Source: Pseudomonas chlororaphis (GTDB lineage: Bacteria; Pseudomonadota; Gammaproteobacteria; Pseudomonadales; Pseudomonadaceae). Taken from it: a stretch of 64,000 nucleotides of DNA. This document shows, piece by piece, positions 55,583 through 64,000 of the stretch (position 1 is the first letter of the stretch; every line of letters starts with the position of its first letter). The notes below the pieces were generated by a model that was not told the origin of the DNA, made no database searches, and saw nothing but the letters and a program-made list of their open reading frames with translations. Location: contig NZ_MOAL01000004.1 of NCBI RefSeq assembly GCF_003731765.1, forward strand, positions 124,001-188,000, read 5' to 3'. Position numbers and translations under genes: made by a program.

Positions 55583-56749
55583 ATGAATCTTCACGAGTAT
55601 CAGGGTAAGCAGCTGTTCGCTGAGTACGGCCTGCCAGTATCCAAAGGCTACGCGGTAGACACCCCCGAAGAAGCAGCAGAAGCTTGCGACAAAATCGGCG
55701 GTTCGGAGTGGGTTGTTAAAGCCCAGGTCCACGCAGGTGGTCGCGGTAAAGCGGGCGGCGTTAAGCTGGTTCGCAGCAAAGAAGACGCTAAAGCATTCGC
55801 TCAACAGTGGTTGGGCAAGCGTCTGGTGACTTATCAGACTGACGCCAATGGCCAGCCTGTCACCAAGATCCTGGTTGAATCGTGCACTGATATCGCTAAA
55901 GAGCTGTACCTGGGCGCTGTCGTTGACCGTTCGAGCCGTCGCATCGTGTTCATGGCTTCCACCGAAGGTGGCGTGGACATCGAGAAAATCGCTCACGACA
56001 CTCCAGAAAAAATTCTGAAAGCCACCATCGATCCACTGGTTGGCGCTCAGCCATTCCAGGGTCGCGAGCTGGCATTCCAGCTGGGCCTGGAAGGCAAGCA
56101 AGTTGCTCAGTTCGCCAAGATCTTCGTAGGTCTGGCCAAGCTGTTCAAGGATCACGACCTGGCTCTGCTGGAAGTGAACCCGCTGGTGATCAAGGCTGAC
56201 GGCGATCTGCATTGCCTGGACGCGAAGATCAACATCGACGCCAACGCCATGTACCGTCAGCCTAAGCTGAAGACTTTCCACGATCCGTCGCAAGACGATC
56301 CGCGCGAAGCGCACGCTGCCAAGTTCGAACTGAACTACGTAGCCCTGGAAGGCAACATCGGCTGCATGGTCAACGGTGCTGGCCTGGCCATGGGTACCAT
56401 GGACATCGTCAACCTGCATGGCGGCAAACCAGCCAACTTCCTCGACGTGGGCGGTGGTGCTACCAAAGAACGCGTAACCGAAGCCTTCAAGATCATCCTG
56501 TCCGACACTAACGTCGCTGCAGTACTGGTCAACATCTTCGGCGGCATCGTTCGTTGCGACATGATTGCCGAAGGCATCATCGGTGCAGTGAAAGAAGTCG
56601 GCGTGAAAATCCCGGTTGTTGTTCGCCTTGAAGGTAACAACGCTGAACTGGGCGCTAAAGTACTGGCAGAAAGCGGCTTGAACATCATCGCTGCTACCAG
56701 CCTGACCGACGCTGCTCAACAAGTTGTCAAAGCTGCGGAGGGCAAATAA
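55583..56749 (+). CDS. sucC: Succinyl-CoA synthetase beta subunit
   Basis: 388 aa from the ATG at 55583 ([16 protein letters not shown]). ATP-grasp domain at the N-terminus ([20 protein letters not shown]) and the CoA-ligase domain with [18 protein letters not shown] and [15 protein letters not shown]. Makes succinate plus ATP/GTP from succinyl-CoA. Stop and sucD start overlap (TAATG). Confidence 0.97.
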   Translation: MNLHEYQGKQLFAEYGLPVSKGYAVDTPEEAAEACDKIGGSEWVVKAQVHAGGRGKAGGVKLVRSKEDAKAFAQQWLGKRLVTYQTDANGQPVTKILVESCTDIAKELYLGAVVDRSSRRIVFMASTEGGVDIEKIAHDTPEKILKATIDPLVGAQPFQGRELAFQLGLEGKQVAQFAKIFVGLAKLFKDHDLALLEVNPLVIKADGDLHCLDAKINIDANAMYRQPKLKTFHDPSQDDPREAHAAKFELNYVALEGNIGCMVNGAGLAMGTMDIVNLHGGKPANFLDVGGGATKERVTEAFKIILSDTNVAAVLVNIFGGIVRCDMIAEGIIGAVKEVGVKIPVVVRLEGNNAELGAKVLAESGLNIIAATSLTDAAQQVVKAAEGK

Positions 56750-57630
56750 TGAGCGTCCTGATCAATAAAGACACCAAAGTTATCTGCCAGGGTATTACCG
56801 GTTCGCAAGGTAGTTTCCACACCCAGCAAGCCATCGAGTACGGCACCCAAATGGTGGGCGGCGTCACTCCAGGCAAAGGCGGCACCGAGCACCTGGGCCT
56901 GCCAGTGTTCAACACCGTGAAAGACGCTGTAGCTGCCACTGGCGCCACCGCCAGCGTGATCTACGTTCCAGCTCCTTTCTGCAAAGACTCCATCCTGGAA
57001 GCAGCATTCGGCGGCATCAAGCTGATCGTTTGCATCACCGAAGGCATTCCTACCCTGGACATGCTGGACGCTAAAGTTAAGTGCGACGAGCTGGGCGTTG
57101 TCCTGATCGGCCCTAACTGCCCAGGCGTGATCACCCCAGGCGAATGCAAGATCGGCATCATGCCAGGTCACATTCACTTGCCAGGCAAGGTCGGTATCGT
57201 TTCCCGTTCCGGCACCCTGACTTACGAAGCTGTTAAGCAGACCACTGACGCCGGTTTCGGTCAGTCGACTTGCGTCGGCATCGGCGGTGACCCGATCCCA
57301 GGCTCCAACTTCATCGACATCCTGAAACTGTTCCAGGAAGATCCGAAGACCGAAGCGATCGTAATGATCGGCGAGATCGGCGGTTCGGCTGAAGAAGAAG
57401 CGGCTGCCTACATCAAGGCTCACGTGACCAAGCCGGTTGTTTCCTACATCGCTGGTGTGACTGCTCCTCCGGGCAAGCGCATGGGCCATGCTGGCGCAAT
57501 CATCTCTGGCGGCAAAGGCACTGCAGACGAGAAATTCGCTGCTCTGCAAGACGCAGGCGTTAAAACCGTGCGTTCGCTGGCAGACATCGGCAAGGCCCTG
57601 GCCGAGCTGACCGGTTGGGCTGTCAAGTAA
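56749..57630 (+). CDS. sucD: Succinyl-CoA synthetase alpha subunit
   Basis: 293 aa. CoA-binding [39 protein letters not shown], and the phosphorylated His in [19 protein letters not shown]. Forms the heterotetramer with SucC. Last gene of the TCA operon; terminator at 57660-57695. Confidence 0.98.
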   Translation: MSVLINKDTKVICQGITGSQGSFHTQQAIEYGTQMVGGVTPGKGGTEHLGLPVFNTVKDAVAATGATASVIYVPAPFCKDSILEAAFGGIKLIVCITEGIPTLDMLDAKVKCDELGVVLIGPNCPGVITPGECKIGIMPGHIHLPGKVGIVSRSGTLTYEAVKQTTDAGFGQSTCVGIGGDPIPGSNFIDILKLFQEDPKTEAIVMIGEIGGSAEEEAAAYIKAHVTKPVVSYIAGVTAPPGKRMGHAGAIISGGKGTADEKFAALQDAGVKTVRSLADIGKALAELTGWAVK

Positions 57631-57659
57631 GCCTCGCGCTTAGCTGAAACCCCAATACG

Positions 57660-57695
57660 ACAAAAGCCACCTTCGGGTGGCTTTTGTTGTTTTTG
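57660..57695 (+). terminator. Intrinsic terminator of the suc operon
   Basis: Stem CAAAAGCCACC / GGTGGCTTTTG with tetraloop TTCG, then TTGTTTTT, 30 nt after sucD. Confidence 0.95.
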
Positions 57696-57718
57696 GGCCG
57701 CTACAAGTGGCGATTTTG

Positions 57719-57766
57719 TAGCTTCAAGCTTGAAGTCCAAGGCTATTGCTTGCCGCTTATGGCTGC
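57719..57766. repeat. AGCTTCAAGCTTGAAG-type intergenic repeat, copy 3
   Basis: Contains AGCTTCAAGCTTGAAG and TTGCTTGCCGC, the same building blocks as copies 1 and 2. All three sit within about 80 nt of a gene end or start. Confidence 0.45.
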
Positions 57767-57928
57767 TTTTCTTTCAAAAACGCGACACGAAAATGTCGCT
57801 TATCAGATAGTTCGCCCTCTAACGGTGCGTTTGTCTTGTGAAATCTGTAATCTACCCGCCTCTTTTTGCGTCTGCTGCCCACAAGGTCGCGGCGCGCTAA
57901 ACGGGTCAGTCTTATACGGATTGACAGC

Positions 57929-57951
57929 ATTTCCCTCACTCATAGGGAAAT
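57929..57951 (+). promoter_or_regulatory. Inverted repeat upstream of brnQ
   Basis: ATTTCCC (57929-57935) and GGGAAAT (57945-57951) with 9-bp spacing, beginning right after a TTGACA at 57921-57926. Likely a regulator site over the brnQ promoter; a good -10 is not evident. Confidence 0.4.
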
Positions 57952-57991
57952 CCCTCTCTAAATTCCGATTCAGTAGTGTGGTATTTCCTTA

Positions 57992-59305
57992 ATGAACGTG
58001 TTGAAAGGCCAGGACATCCTGGCGCTTGGTTTTATGACATTTGCCCTGTTCGTCGGGGCCGGCAACATCATCTTCCCCCCCATCGTCGGTTTGCAGTCCG
58101 GGCCTCATGTCTGGATGGCGGCGTTGGGCTTTCTGATTACGGCGGTCGGCCTGCCAGTGGTCACTGTGGTGGCCCTGGCCAAGGTGGGCGGGGCGATGGA
58201 TGCGCTGAGCAGCCCCATCGGCAAGGTGGCGGGCGGCCTGCTGGCAGCGGTGTGCTACCTGGCGGTCGGTCCGCTGTTCGCCACGCCGCGCACGGCGACC
58301 GTGTCCTTTGAAGTGGGCCTGGCGCCGCTGACCGGCGAAAGCCCGCTGGCGCTGTTCCTCTACAGCTCGGTGTACTTCCTCCTGGTGTTCTTCGTTTCCC
58401 TGTACCCGGGGCGTCTGTTGGATACCGTTGGGCGCTTCCTGGCGCCGCTGAAGATCATTGCCCTGGCCGTATTGGGCATTGCCGCGTTCGCGCTGCCGGC
58501 GGGGGATATCGGCACAGCCACCCCTGAATACGTGGCCGCACCGTTTTCCCAAGGCTTTATCAATGGCTACCTGACCATGGATACCCTGGGCGCACTGGTG
58601 TTCGGCATCGTCATCGTCAATGCCATCCGCTCCCGGGGTGTCGAGTCGCCGCGCCTGATTACCCGCTACGCCATCATCGCCGGGCTGATTGCCGGTGTTG
58701 GCCTGGCGCTGGTGTACATCAGCCTGTTCCGCCTGGGTTCGGGCAGCCATGAAGTGGCCGCCGGTGCCAACAACGGTGCTGCGGTGTTGCACGCTTATGT
58801 ACAGCACACCTTTGGTTCCCTGGGCAGCGGCTTCCTCGCGGTGCTGATCTCCCTGGCGTGCCTGGTGACTGCGGTCGGCCTGACCTGCGCCTGCGCCGAA
58901 TACTTCAGCCGGGTGTTGCCGCTGTCCTACAAGACGCTGGTGATCATCCTTGCGCTGTTCTCGTTGCTGGTGTCCAACCTGGGCTTGACCAAGTTGATCG
59001 CCTTTTCCATCCCGGTGCTGACCGCCATCTACCCGCCCTGCATCGCTCTGGTGGCCCTGAGCTTCTGCAAGGATTTCTGGCATGAGCAGGGGCGCATTGT
59101 CGGCCCGGTGATGCTGGTGGCCTTCCTGTTCGGCACCATCGATGCGCTGAAAGGCACTCCGCTGGTGAGCCGCATGCCGCAGGTGTTGCTCGACCTGCCG
59201 TTGAGCCAGCAAGGCCTGGCCTGGCTGGTGCCTTCGGTGATTGTCCTGGTGCTGGCAGTGGTCTGCGACCGCATGCTGGGCAAGCGCGCCGAAGTCTTGG
59301 CTTGA
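57992..59305 (+). CDS. brnQ: Branched-chain amino acid transporter BrnQ
   Basis: 437 aa, LIVCS family, about 12 membrane helices. N-terminal [21 protein letters not shown] is diagnostic, with [17 protein letters not shown] and [19 protein letters not shown]. Sodium- or proton-coupled uptake of Leu, Ile and Val. Strong terminator follows. Confidence 0.95.
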   Translation: MNVLKGQDILALGFMTFALFVGAGNIIFPPIVGLQSGPHVWMAALGFLITAVGLPVVTVVALAKVGGAMDALSSPIGKVAGGLLAAVCYLAVGPLFATPRTATVSFEVGLAPLTGESPLALFLYSSVYFLLVFFVSLYPGRLLDTVGRFLAPLKIIALAVLGIAAFALPAGDIGTATPEYVAAPFSQGFINGYLTMDTLGALVFGIVIVNAIRSRGVESPRLITRYAIIAGLIAGVGLALVYISLFRLGSGSHEVAAGANNGAAVLHAYVQHTFGSLGSGFLAVLISLACLVTAVGLTCACAEYFSRVLPLSYKTLVIILALFSLLVSNLGLTKLIAFSIPVLTAIYPPCIALVALSFCKDFWHEQGRIVGPVMLVAFLFGTIDALKGTPLVSRMPQVLLDLPLSQQGLAWLVPSVIVLVLAVVCDRMLGKRAEVLA

Positions 59306-59346
59306 TCGCCCCGGGCTCGCCACAAGCGGGCCTTGAGGGATGACTG

Positions 59347-59383
59347 AAATGCCCCGTATCCACCGATACGGGGCATTTTTTAT
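59347..59383 (+). terminator. Intrinsic terminator after brnQ
   Basis: Stem AAATGCCCCGTATC / GATACGGGGCATTT with loop CACC and T-run. Confidence 0.95.
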
Positions 59384-59472
59384 GGGCGCTGGCGGGTGTC
59401 TTTTTCACTGCTGCGGCGTCGAAGCAGTGCCTGTTTGTTTTACCCTCTGCCAACGCCTTGATAGGGAATTGC

Positions 59473-60210
59473 ATGTCGTTCGTTGAAGCCAACCTGGTCC
59501 ATATCCTCGCTGCCCTGTGGTTTGCCATCTGCTGGGGCGGTTACACCCGCTACGCCACCTGGAAAGGGCGCGATACTGCCTGCCTGGCCAGTGTGATGCA
59601 CCTGTACCGTGAAGACTGGATGCGCCGCATGCTGCTGCGGGACAACCGCATCGCCGACGCCAGCGTGATCGGTAACCTGGAACGCAATGCCTCGTTCTTT
59701 GCCTCCAGCACCCTGATTATCCTGGCCGGTATTCTCACCGTGCTCGGTGCATCGGAGCGTGCGGTGTCGCTGTTGGCGGACATCCCCATGGTGCAGCAAG
59801 CATCCCAGGGCATGTCGGAGATCAAACTGCTGTGCCTGGCGCTGGTATTTGTCTACGCCTTCTTCACCTTCAGTTGGTGCATGCGCCAGTACAACTTTGC
59901 CGCGGTGCTGGTGGGGTCGGCACCGATGATCGGTGAGCGTCATGTTTCCGAGCAGGAGCGCAAGGCCTTTGCCTCGCGGGCGGCGCGGGTGATCTCCATG
60001 GCAGCCAACCAGTTCAACTTCGGTTTGCGTTCCTATTACTTCGGCATGACCATGCTGGCCTGGTTCGTCAGCCCCTGGTTGTTCATGCTGATGAGTGCCG
60101 GGGTGGTGTTCGTGTTGTATCAGCGGGAGTTTCACTCCGATGTACTGGACGTTATGGTCTATACCCCGACTGAAATGCCTGTGAACGATGGGACCAAAGA
60201 GGGCGTTTGA
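59473..60210 (+). CDS. DUF599 membrane protein
   Basis: 245 aa from the ATG at 59473, with TAGGG 7 nt upstream (an in-frame TTG at 59458 precedes it). Four hydrophobic helices (LVHILAALWFAICWGGY, STLIILAGILTVLG, LLCLALVFVYAFFTFSW, MLAWFVSPWLFMLMSAGVV). The conserved NLERNASFFASS segment and RQYNFAAVLVGSAP identify DUF599. Function unknown. Confidence 0.87.
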   Translation: MSFVEANLVHILAALWFAICWGGYTRYATWKGRDTACLASVMHLYREDWMRRMLLRDNRIADASVIGNLERNASFFASSTLIILAGILTVLGASERAVSLLADIPMVQQASQGMSEIKLLCLALVFVYAFFTFSWCMRQYNFAAVLVGSAPMIGERHVSEQERKAFASRAARVISMAANQFNFGLRSYYFGMTMLAWFVSPWLFMLMSAGVVFVLYQREFHSDVLDVMVYTPTEMPVNDGTKEGV

Positions 60211-60259
60211 TCGCATTCCCTATCGATGGGCCTGTGCCCGGTTAAAAAGGATATGACCG

Positions 60260-60733
60260 ATGAACAACTCCCGTGCCCTGAAGTGTTTGTGCTTGTTGTT
60301 TTTTGTGTTGTCGGGCTGTCGAGTGCAAACCCTGTACCTGAACGGGCAAGCCCGTGGCCAGGTGGTGGACGCCATCAGCGGCGTGCCGATTGCGGGGGCC
60401 AAAGGGGTGTTCTGTGGTGCGCGGTTCCTGACCCGCGATGACGGCGGCTTTGAGGTCGAGGAAGCGACCGACTGGGAGTGGGTCATGGTATTGGCCGGCC
60501 GTTCGCCCCAGGACACCCCTCATCCTTGCTACATGAGCATTGCGGCTCCGGGGTATCAGGCGCGCCAATGGCTGGCGCCGTTTGCCGTGGGTTACGACTT
60601 CCCAATCCGCTTGCTGCCGACTACCAGCACCTTGCATTACAGGCTGGAGGCGCCGGTCAATGACGAAGGGCTGATGCCCTCGTTGCAGATGCCCCCGCAA
60701 CGGGACGAGGTGTTCCCGGAGACGGGAAACTAG
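60260..60733 (+). CDS. Lipoprotein with carboxypeptidase-regulatory-like fold
   Basis: 157 aa. Lipobox LSGC (Cys20; signal LCLLFFVLSGC). The region GQARGQVVDAISGVPIAGAKG, then TRDDGGFEVEEATDW, resembles a CarboxypepD_reg-like beta domain. Two extra Cys (CGARFL and HPCYMS) may bond. Function unknown; 49 nt after the DUF599 gene, possibly one unit. Confidence 0.72.
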   Translation: MNNSRALKCLCLLFFVLSGCRVQTLYLNGQARGQVVDAISGVPIAGAKGVFCGARFLTRDDGGFEVEEATDWEWVMVLAGRSPQDTPHPCYMSIAAPGYQARQWLAPFAVGYDFPIRLLPTTSTLHYRLEAPVNDEGLMPSLQMPPQRDEVFPETGN

Positions 60734-60781
60734 TCTTCGACGTGTTTATTCTTTCCCTCATGGGCAGCCTGTTTTACGTGC

Positions 60782-60813
60782 AAGAAAAAGCCCGCGCGAG
60801 GCGGGCTTTCTTG
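60782..60813. terminator. Bidirectional intrinsic terminator
   Basis: Stem AAAGCCCGC / GCGGGCTTT, five-base loop CGCGA-type, with A and T runs on both sides, between the convergent lipoprotein genes. Confidence 0.9.
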
Positions 60814-60832
60814 TCCTGCACTAAAACCACGG

Positions 60833-61084
60833 TTAGTTGGTTTTAGGCGCTGCTTCAGTGGCGTTCTCTTCAGCAGCGGCTTTGTTGGATTCAGCCTGAT
60901 CTTTGGCGGCTTCGGCGTTTTCTTTCGCCGCGTCGTTCACTTTATCCTGAGCCTCGTTCATTTTCTGTTGAGCTTGCTCAGCATGTTGGTTGGCATCTTG
61001 AGCTTTGTCCTCGGATTTTTTATCGCAGGCAGCGAGACCGAGGGAAGCGGTCAGCATCAGGGCAATAGCTAAAGTTTTACGCAT
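60833..61084 (-). CDS. Small Ala/Lys-rich coiled-coil lipoprotein
   Basis: 83 aa from the ATG at 61084. Signal peptide with lipobox LAAC (Cys20), Asp at +2. The rest is an almost continuous charged helix (EQAQQKMNEAQDKVNDAAKE), heptad-like and rich in Ala, Gln, Glu and Lys. Asp at +2 would favour inner-membrane retention by the E. coli rule, less strict in Pseudomonas. Unknown function; resembles small stress-induced envelope lipoproteins in composition only. Confidence 0.75.
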   Translation of the reverse strand: MRKTLAIALMLTASLGLAACDKKSEDKAQDANQHAEQAQQKMNEAQDKVNDAAKENAEAAKDQAESNKAAAEENATEAAPKTN

Positions 61085-61243
61085 GGGGTGTTTCTCCTTA
61101 TTGAAGATATCTAGTGGCCTTTCGAGCACAGCCGCAAAGCTTAAGTTCCTCGTAGTTCACAGATATATAAAGTTCGCTTTTGTTGGAACTTTTACGCTCT
61201 TTGTTAACTGCGGTGTTGCAACACTAAACAGAGACTTCCGGCC

Positions 61244-61720
61244 ATGGCGCAAACCCCTATTTTTGAGCGTGCGACGCGTTTTCTGTCGGCGTTGCGGCAC
61301 TGTCAGGTGCTGGGCCTTGAGGTTCACAGCGCCTCGACGGACGGCATTACTTTGAGCCTCCCCTATAGCTCGCACATTGTCGGCAACCCCGAGACCGGGG
61401 TCATCCACGGTGGAGCCCTGACCTCGTTGATGGACAGCGCCTGTGGCATGGCCACTTTGTGTGCATTGCCGGAGTTCGAGGTCTGCCCGACCCTGGACCT
61501 GCGCATCGACTACATGCGTTCCGCCGAGCCCCATAAAGGCGTGTACGGGTTTGCCCAGTGCTATCGAGTGACCACAGACGTGATCTTTATCCGCGGCTTG
61601 GCCTATCAGGACGATCCCGAGCAGCCGATTGCCCATGCGGTCGGCACCTTTATGCGCATGGGCACAGGGATCAAGGGCAGCAAGGGCTTCGCCGGCGCGT
61701 TGAAAGGACAAGGGCAATGA
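61244..61720 (+). CDS. PaaI-family hotdog thioesterase, first copy
   Basis: 158 aa. HIVGNPETGVIHGGALTSLMDSACG is the PaaI-type active region (HGG and the following Asp). CPTLDLRIDYMRSAEPHKG continues the hotdog sheet. Acyl-CoA thioester hydrolysis, substrate unknown. Ends with an ATGA overlap into the second thioesterase, so both are made together. Confidence 0.88.
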   Translation: MAQTPIFERATRFLSALRHCQVLGLEVHSASTDGITLSLPYSSHIVGNPETGVIHGGALTSLMDSACGMATLCALPEFEVCPTLDLRIDYMRSAEPHKGVYGFAQCYRVTTDVIFIRGLAYQDDPEQPIAHAVGTFMRMGTGIKGSKGFAGALKGQGQ

Positions 61721-62169
61721 CTGAAGACTTCAAGGAACAACTGAGGCAGGCCCACGAGCGGGGCGACTATGGATTGCTGTTGCAGCGCATCCCCTACGCC
61801 AAATTGATCGGTGTCGAATGCTCGCGATTGGGTGACGAACTGCTGTTTTGTCTGCCGGCCAACCGGGACAACATCGGTAACCCTTTGCTGCCGGCCATCC
61901 ACGGTGGGGTGATTGCCGGTTTCATGGAACTGGCGGCAGCCTTGCATCTGTTGGTGTTCACCGGGTCCCCCGGGGTGCCGAAAATCATCGACTTCTCCCT
62001 GGACTACCTGCGTGCGGGGCAGTTTCGCGACACCTACGCCAAATGCCAGGTCTGTCGGCAGGGACGGAGGGTGGCCAACGTCGCCATTACCGCGTGGCAA
62101 AGCACCGAAGCCGAACCGATTGCCACTGCTCGGGCACATTTCAAGATTGAGGAATGCCCCAGCCCTTGA
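61717..62169 (+). CDS. PaaI-family hotdog thioesterase, second copy
   Basis: 150 aa. [24 protein letters not shown] and [20 protein letters not shown] match the same fold. The acidic position usual after HGG in the first copy (LMDS) is Glu here (FMEL). Its start overlaps the first gene by 4 nt. The pair may form a heteromeric enzyme. Confidence 0.85.
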   Translation: MTEDFKEQLRQAHERGDYGLLLQRIPYAKLIGVECSRLGDELLFCLPANRDNIGNPLLPAIHGGVIAGFMELAAALHLLVFTGSPGVPKIIDFSLDYLRAGQFRDTYAKCQVCRQGRRVANVAITAWQSTEAEPIATARAHFKIEECPSP

Positions 62170-62258
62170 AATCCTCGGATCAACCCCCAACTTTGATGAC
62201 ATCCCGCCGTTGGCCCTTTGGTTACGGCTTATGCCATCTGATTTGGAGTTTGATGACC

Positions 62259-64000
62259 ATGAGTGTGGAAACTCAAAAGGAAACCCTGGGCTTCCAGACC
62301 GAGGTGAAGCAACTGCTGCACCTCATGATCCATTCGCTGTATTCCAACAAGGAAATCTTCCTTCGCGAATTGATCTCGAACGCCTCTGACGCCGTCGACA
62401 AATTGCGTTTCGAAGCCTTGTCCAAGCCTGAGTTGCTGGAAGGTGGCGCCGAACTGAAAATCCGTGTGAGCTTCGATAAGGACGCGAAAACCGTCACCCT
62501 CGAAGACAACGGCATCGGCATGAGCCGTGAAGATGTGATCACCCACCTGGGGACCATCGCCAAGTCCGGCACCGCCGACTTCATGAAAAACCTCAGCGGC
62601 GACCAGAAGAAGGACTCGCACCTGATCGGTCAGTTCGGTGTCGGTTTCTACTCCGCGTTTATCGTCGCCGACCAGGTTGAAGTGTTCAGCCGCCGTGCCG
62701 GTCTGGCCGCCAGCGAAGGCGTGCATTGGTCGTCCAAGGGCGAGGGCGAGTTTGAAGTCGCCACCGTCGAGAAGGCCGATCGCGGTACCCGCATCGTGCT
62801 GCACCTGAAGTCCGGCGAAGACGAATTTGCCGATGGCTGGCGCCTGCGCAACATCATCAAGAAGTACTCCGACCACATCGCCTTGCCGATCGAGCTGCCG
62901 AAAGAACAGGCCGCTGCCGAAGGTGAAGAGGTCCCGGCGCTGGAATGGGAAACCGTCAACCGCGCCAGCGCCCTGTGGACCCGTCCGCGCACCGAGGTCA
63001 AGGACGAGGAATACCAGGAGTTCTACAAGCACATCGCTCACGACTTCGAGAACCCGCTGAGCTGGAGCCACAACAAGGTCGAAGGCAAGCTGGAATACAG
63101 CTCGCTGCTCTATGTGCCGGCCCGCGCGCCGTTCGACTTGTACCAGCGTGAAGCGCCGAAAGGCCTGAAGCTGTATGTGCAGCGTGTCTTCGTCATGGAT
63201 CAGGCCGAGTCCTTCCTGCCGCTGTACCTGCGTTTCATCAAGGGCGTGGTCGATTCCAACGACCTGTCCCTGAACGTCTCGCGGGAAATCCTGCAGAAAG
63301 ACCCGATCATCGACTCCATGAAGTCGGCACTGACCAAGCGCGTCCTCGACATGCTGGAAAAACTGGCGAAGAACGAGCCTGAGCAATACAAAGGCTTCTG
63401 GAAAAACTTCGGCCAAGTCATGAAAGAAGGCCCGGCTGAAGATTTCGCCAACAAGGAAAAAATCGCCGGCCTGCTGCGTTTCGCCTCGACCCACGGTGAT
63501 GACGGCGAGCAAAACGTCGCCCTGTCCGAGTACCTGGCACGCGCCAAGGAAGGCCAGGACAAGATCTACTACCTGACCGGTGAAACCTACGCCCAGGTGA
63601 AAAACAGCCCGCACCTGGAAGTCTTCCGCAAGAAAGGCATCGAAGTGCTGTTGCTCACCGACCGTATCGACGAGTGGCTGATGAGCTACCTCAGCGATTT
63701 CGACGGCAAAGGGTTTGTCGACGTGGCTCGTGGCGACCTGGACCTGGGCAACCTGGACTCGGAAGAGGACAAGAAGGCCGCCGAGGAAGTCGCCAAGACC
63801 AAAGAAGGTTTGGTTGAGCGGATCAAGACTGCCCTGGGCGAGTCGGTCAGCGAAGTGCGGGTTTCCCACCGTCTTACCGATTCCCCGGCGATCCTGGCCA
63901 TTGGCGAACAAGACCTGGGCCTGCAAATGCGTCAGATCCTCGAAGCCAGCGGGCAGAAGGTGCCGGACTCCAAGCCGATCTTCGAATTCAACCCGACTCA
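62259..64000 (+). CDS. htpG: Chaperone HtpG (Hsp90), 3' end missing
   Basis: Open to the last base: about 580 of the usual 634 residues. The GHKL ATPase domain has [34 protein letters not shown] and [13 protein letters not shown]. The middle domain has [21 protein letters not shown] and [12 protein letters not shown]. The window ends within the C-terminal dimerisation domain. Start: the family Met is ATG 62259 ([12 protein letters not shown]); ATG 62253 (MTMSVET) is in frame and better spaced from GGAG (62244-62247), so either may be used. Confidence 0.96.
   Translation, partial: MSVETQKETLGFQTEVKQLLHLMIHSLYSNKEIFLRELISNASDAVDKLRFEALSKPELLEGGAELKIRVSFDKDAKTVTLEDNGIGMSREDVITHLGTIAKSGTADFMKNLSGDQKKDSHLIGQFGVGFYSAFIVADQVEVFSRRAGLAASEGVHWSSKGEGEFEVATVEKADRGTRIVLHLKSGEDEFADGWRLRNIIKKYSDHIALPIELPKEQAAAEGEEVPALEWETVNRASALWTRPRTEVKDEEYQEFYKHIAHDFENPLSWSHNKVEGKLEYSSLLYVPARAPFDLYQREAPKGLKLYVQRVFVMDQAESFLPLYLRFIKGVVDSNDLSLNVSREILQKDPIIDSMKSALTKRVLDMLEKLAKNEPEQYKGFWKNFGQVMKEGPAEDFANKEKIAGLLRFASTHGDDGEQNVALSEYLARAKEGQDKIYYLTGETYAQVKNSPHLEVFRKKGIEVLLLTDRIDEWLMSYLSDFDGKGFVDVARGDLDLGNLDSEEDKKAAEEVAKTKEGLVERIKTALGESVSEVRVSHRLTDSPAILAIGEQDLGLQMRQILEASGQKVPDSKPIFEFNPT

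Larger units (their letters stand above)
57696..57991. other. sucD-brnQ spacer
   Basis: No coding frame I can support. Contains repeat copy 3 (57719-57766), a 6-bp hairpin (GCGACA 57782-57787 / TGTCGC 57794-57799), a -35-like TTGACA (57921-57926) and an inverted repeat (57929-57951) ahead of brnQ. Confidence 0.6.

Noticed and set aside
61121..61148. Possible AlgU (sigma-22) promoter for the coiled-coil lipoprotein: GAACTT-N17-TCGAA on the minus strand
   Set aside because: The -35 is perfect but the -10 differs from TCTGA at two of five positions; noted only as a hint of stress control.

Overview
The window is high-GC bacterial chromosome whose proteins and gene order match the Pseudomonas fluorescens group: fleN-fliA-cheYZAB-motCD-parA-parP-cheW followed by ccm, the gcl-hyi-glxR-ttuD-pyk block, gltA divergent from sdhCDAB-sucAB-lpdG-sucCD, and htpG. 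Three REPIN-type extragenic palindromes carrying the GTAGGAGC(T/C)GGC core also fit fluorescent pseudomonads. The species assignment rests on protein and gene-order recognition, not on a search.

Layout. 1-10.2 kb (+): the end of fleN, fliA (sigma-28) and the chemotaxis/flagellar-motor operon, including the polar-placement pair ParA/ParP-like and a CheA with four copies of a short acidic docking-like motif in its linker. 10.3-12.2 kb (-): a FlhB C-terminal-domain-only protein and a FliK-like protein. 12.4-19.3 kb (+): the complete system I cytochrome c maturation operon ccmABCDEFGHI, most genes overlapping by 4 nt, then a lipoprotein and an unrecognised membrane protein. 21.0-27.6 kb: accessory genes (LysR regulator and MFS exporter, DUF5666-like and RidA proteins, a sulfate-binding protein, a voltage-gated K+ channel with a zinc ribbon, a urea transporter).

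27.7-35.5 kb: the glyoxylate-to-glycerate route. Gcl joins two glyoxylates to tartronate semialdehyde, Hyi isomerises hydroxypyruvate, GlxR reduces the semialdehyde to glycerate, TtuD phosphorylates it to 2-phosphoglycerate, and pyruvate kinase works downstream. The cluster is divergent from a GlcG/HbpS-type gene, and the shared promoter region carries two perfect TTGTATACAA palindromes, each well placed to be a repressor operator. A RutR-like TetR gene follows.

35.6-44.3 kb: DUF808 protein, an MlaA-like protein in operon with a secreted alpha/beta hydrolase, a membrane GH17 beta-glucan enzyme, a glycine-betaine-type binding protein, and the acetate symporter pair DUF485-actP. 44.6-57.6 kb: the TCA block, gltA (-) and sdhCDAB-sucAB-lpdG-sucCD (+), with clear sigma-70 promoters for both directions. 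58.0-64.0 kb: brnQ, DUF599 protein, two small lipoproteins, two tandem hotdog thioesterases and htpG, which runs off the window.

Most of the window is conserved core genome. I found no CRISPR array, insertion sequence, prophage, defence island, rRNA or tRNA. The items most worth a second look are the TTGTATACAA operators, the CheA linker repeats with ParP, the orphan FlhB-C/FliK pair, the hydrolase-MlaA operon, and several perfect inverted repeats in promoter regions.
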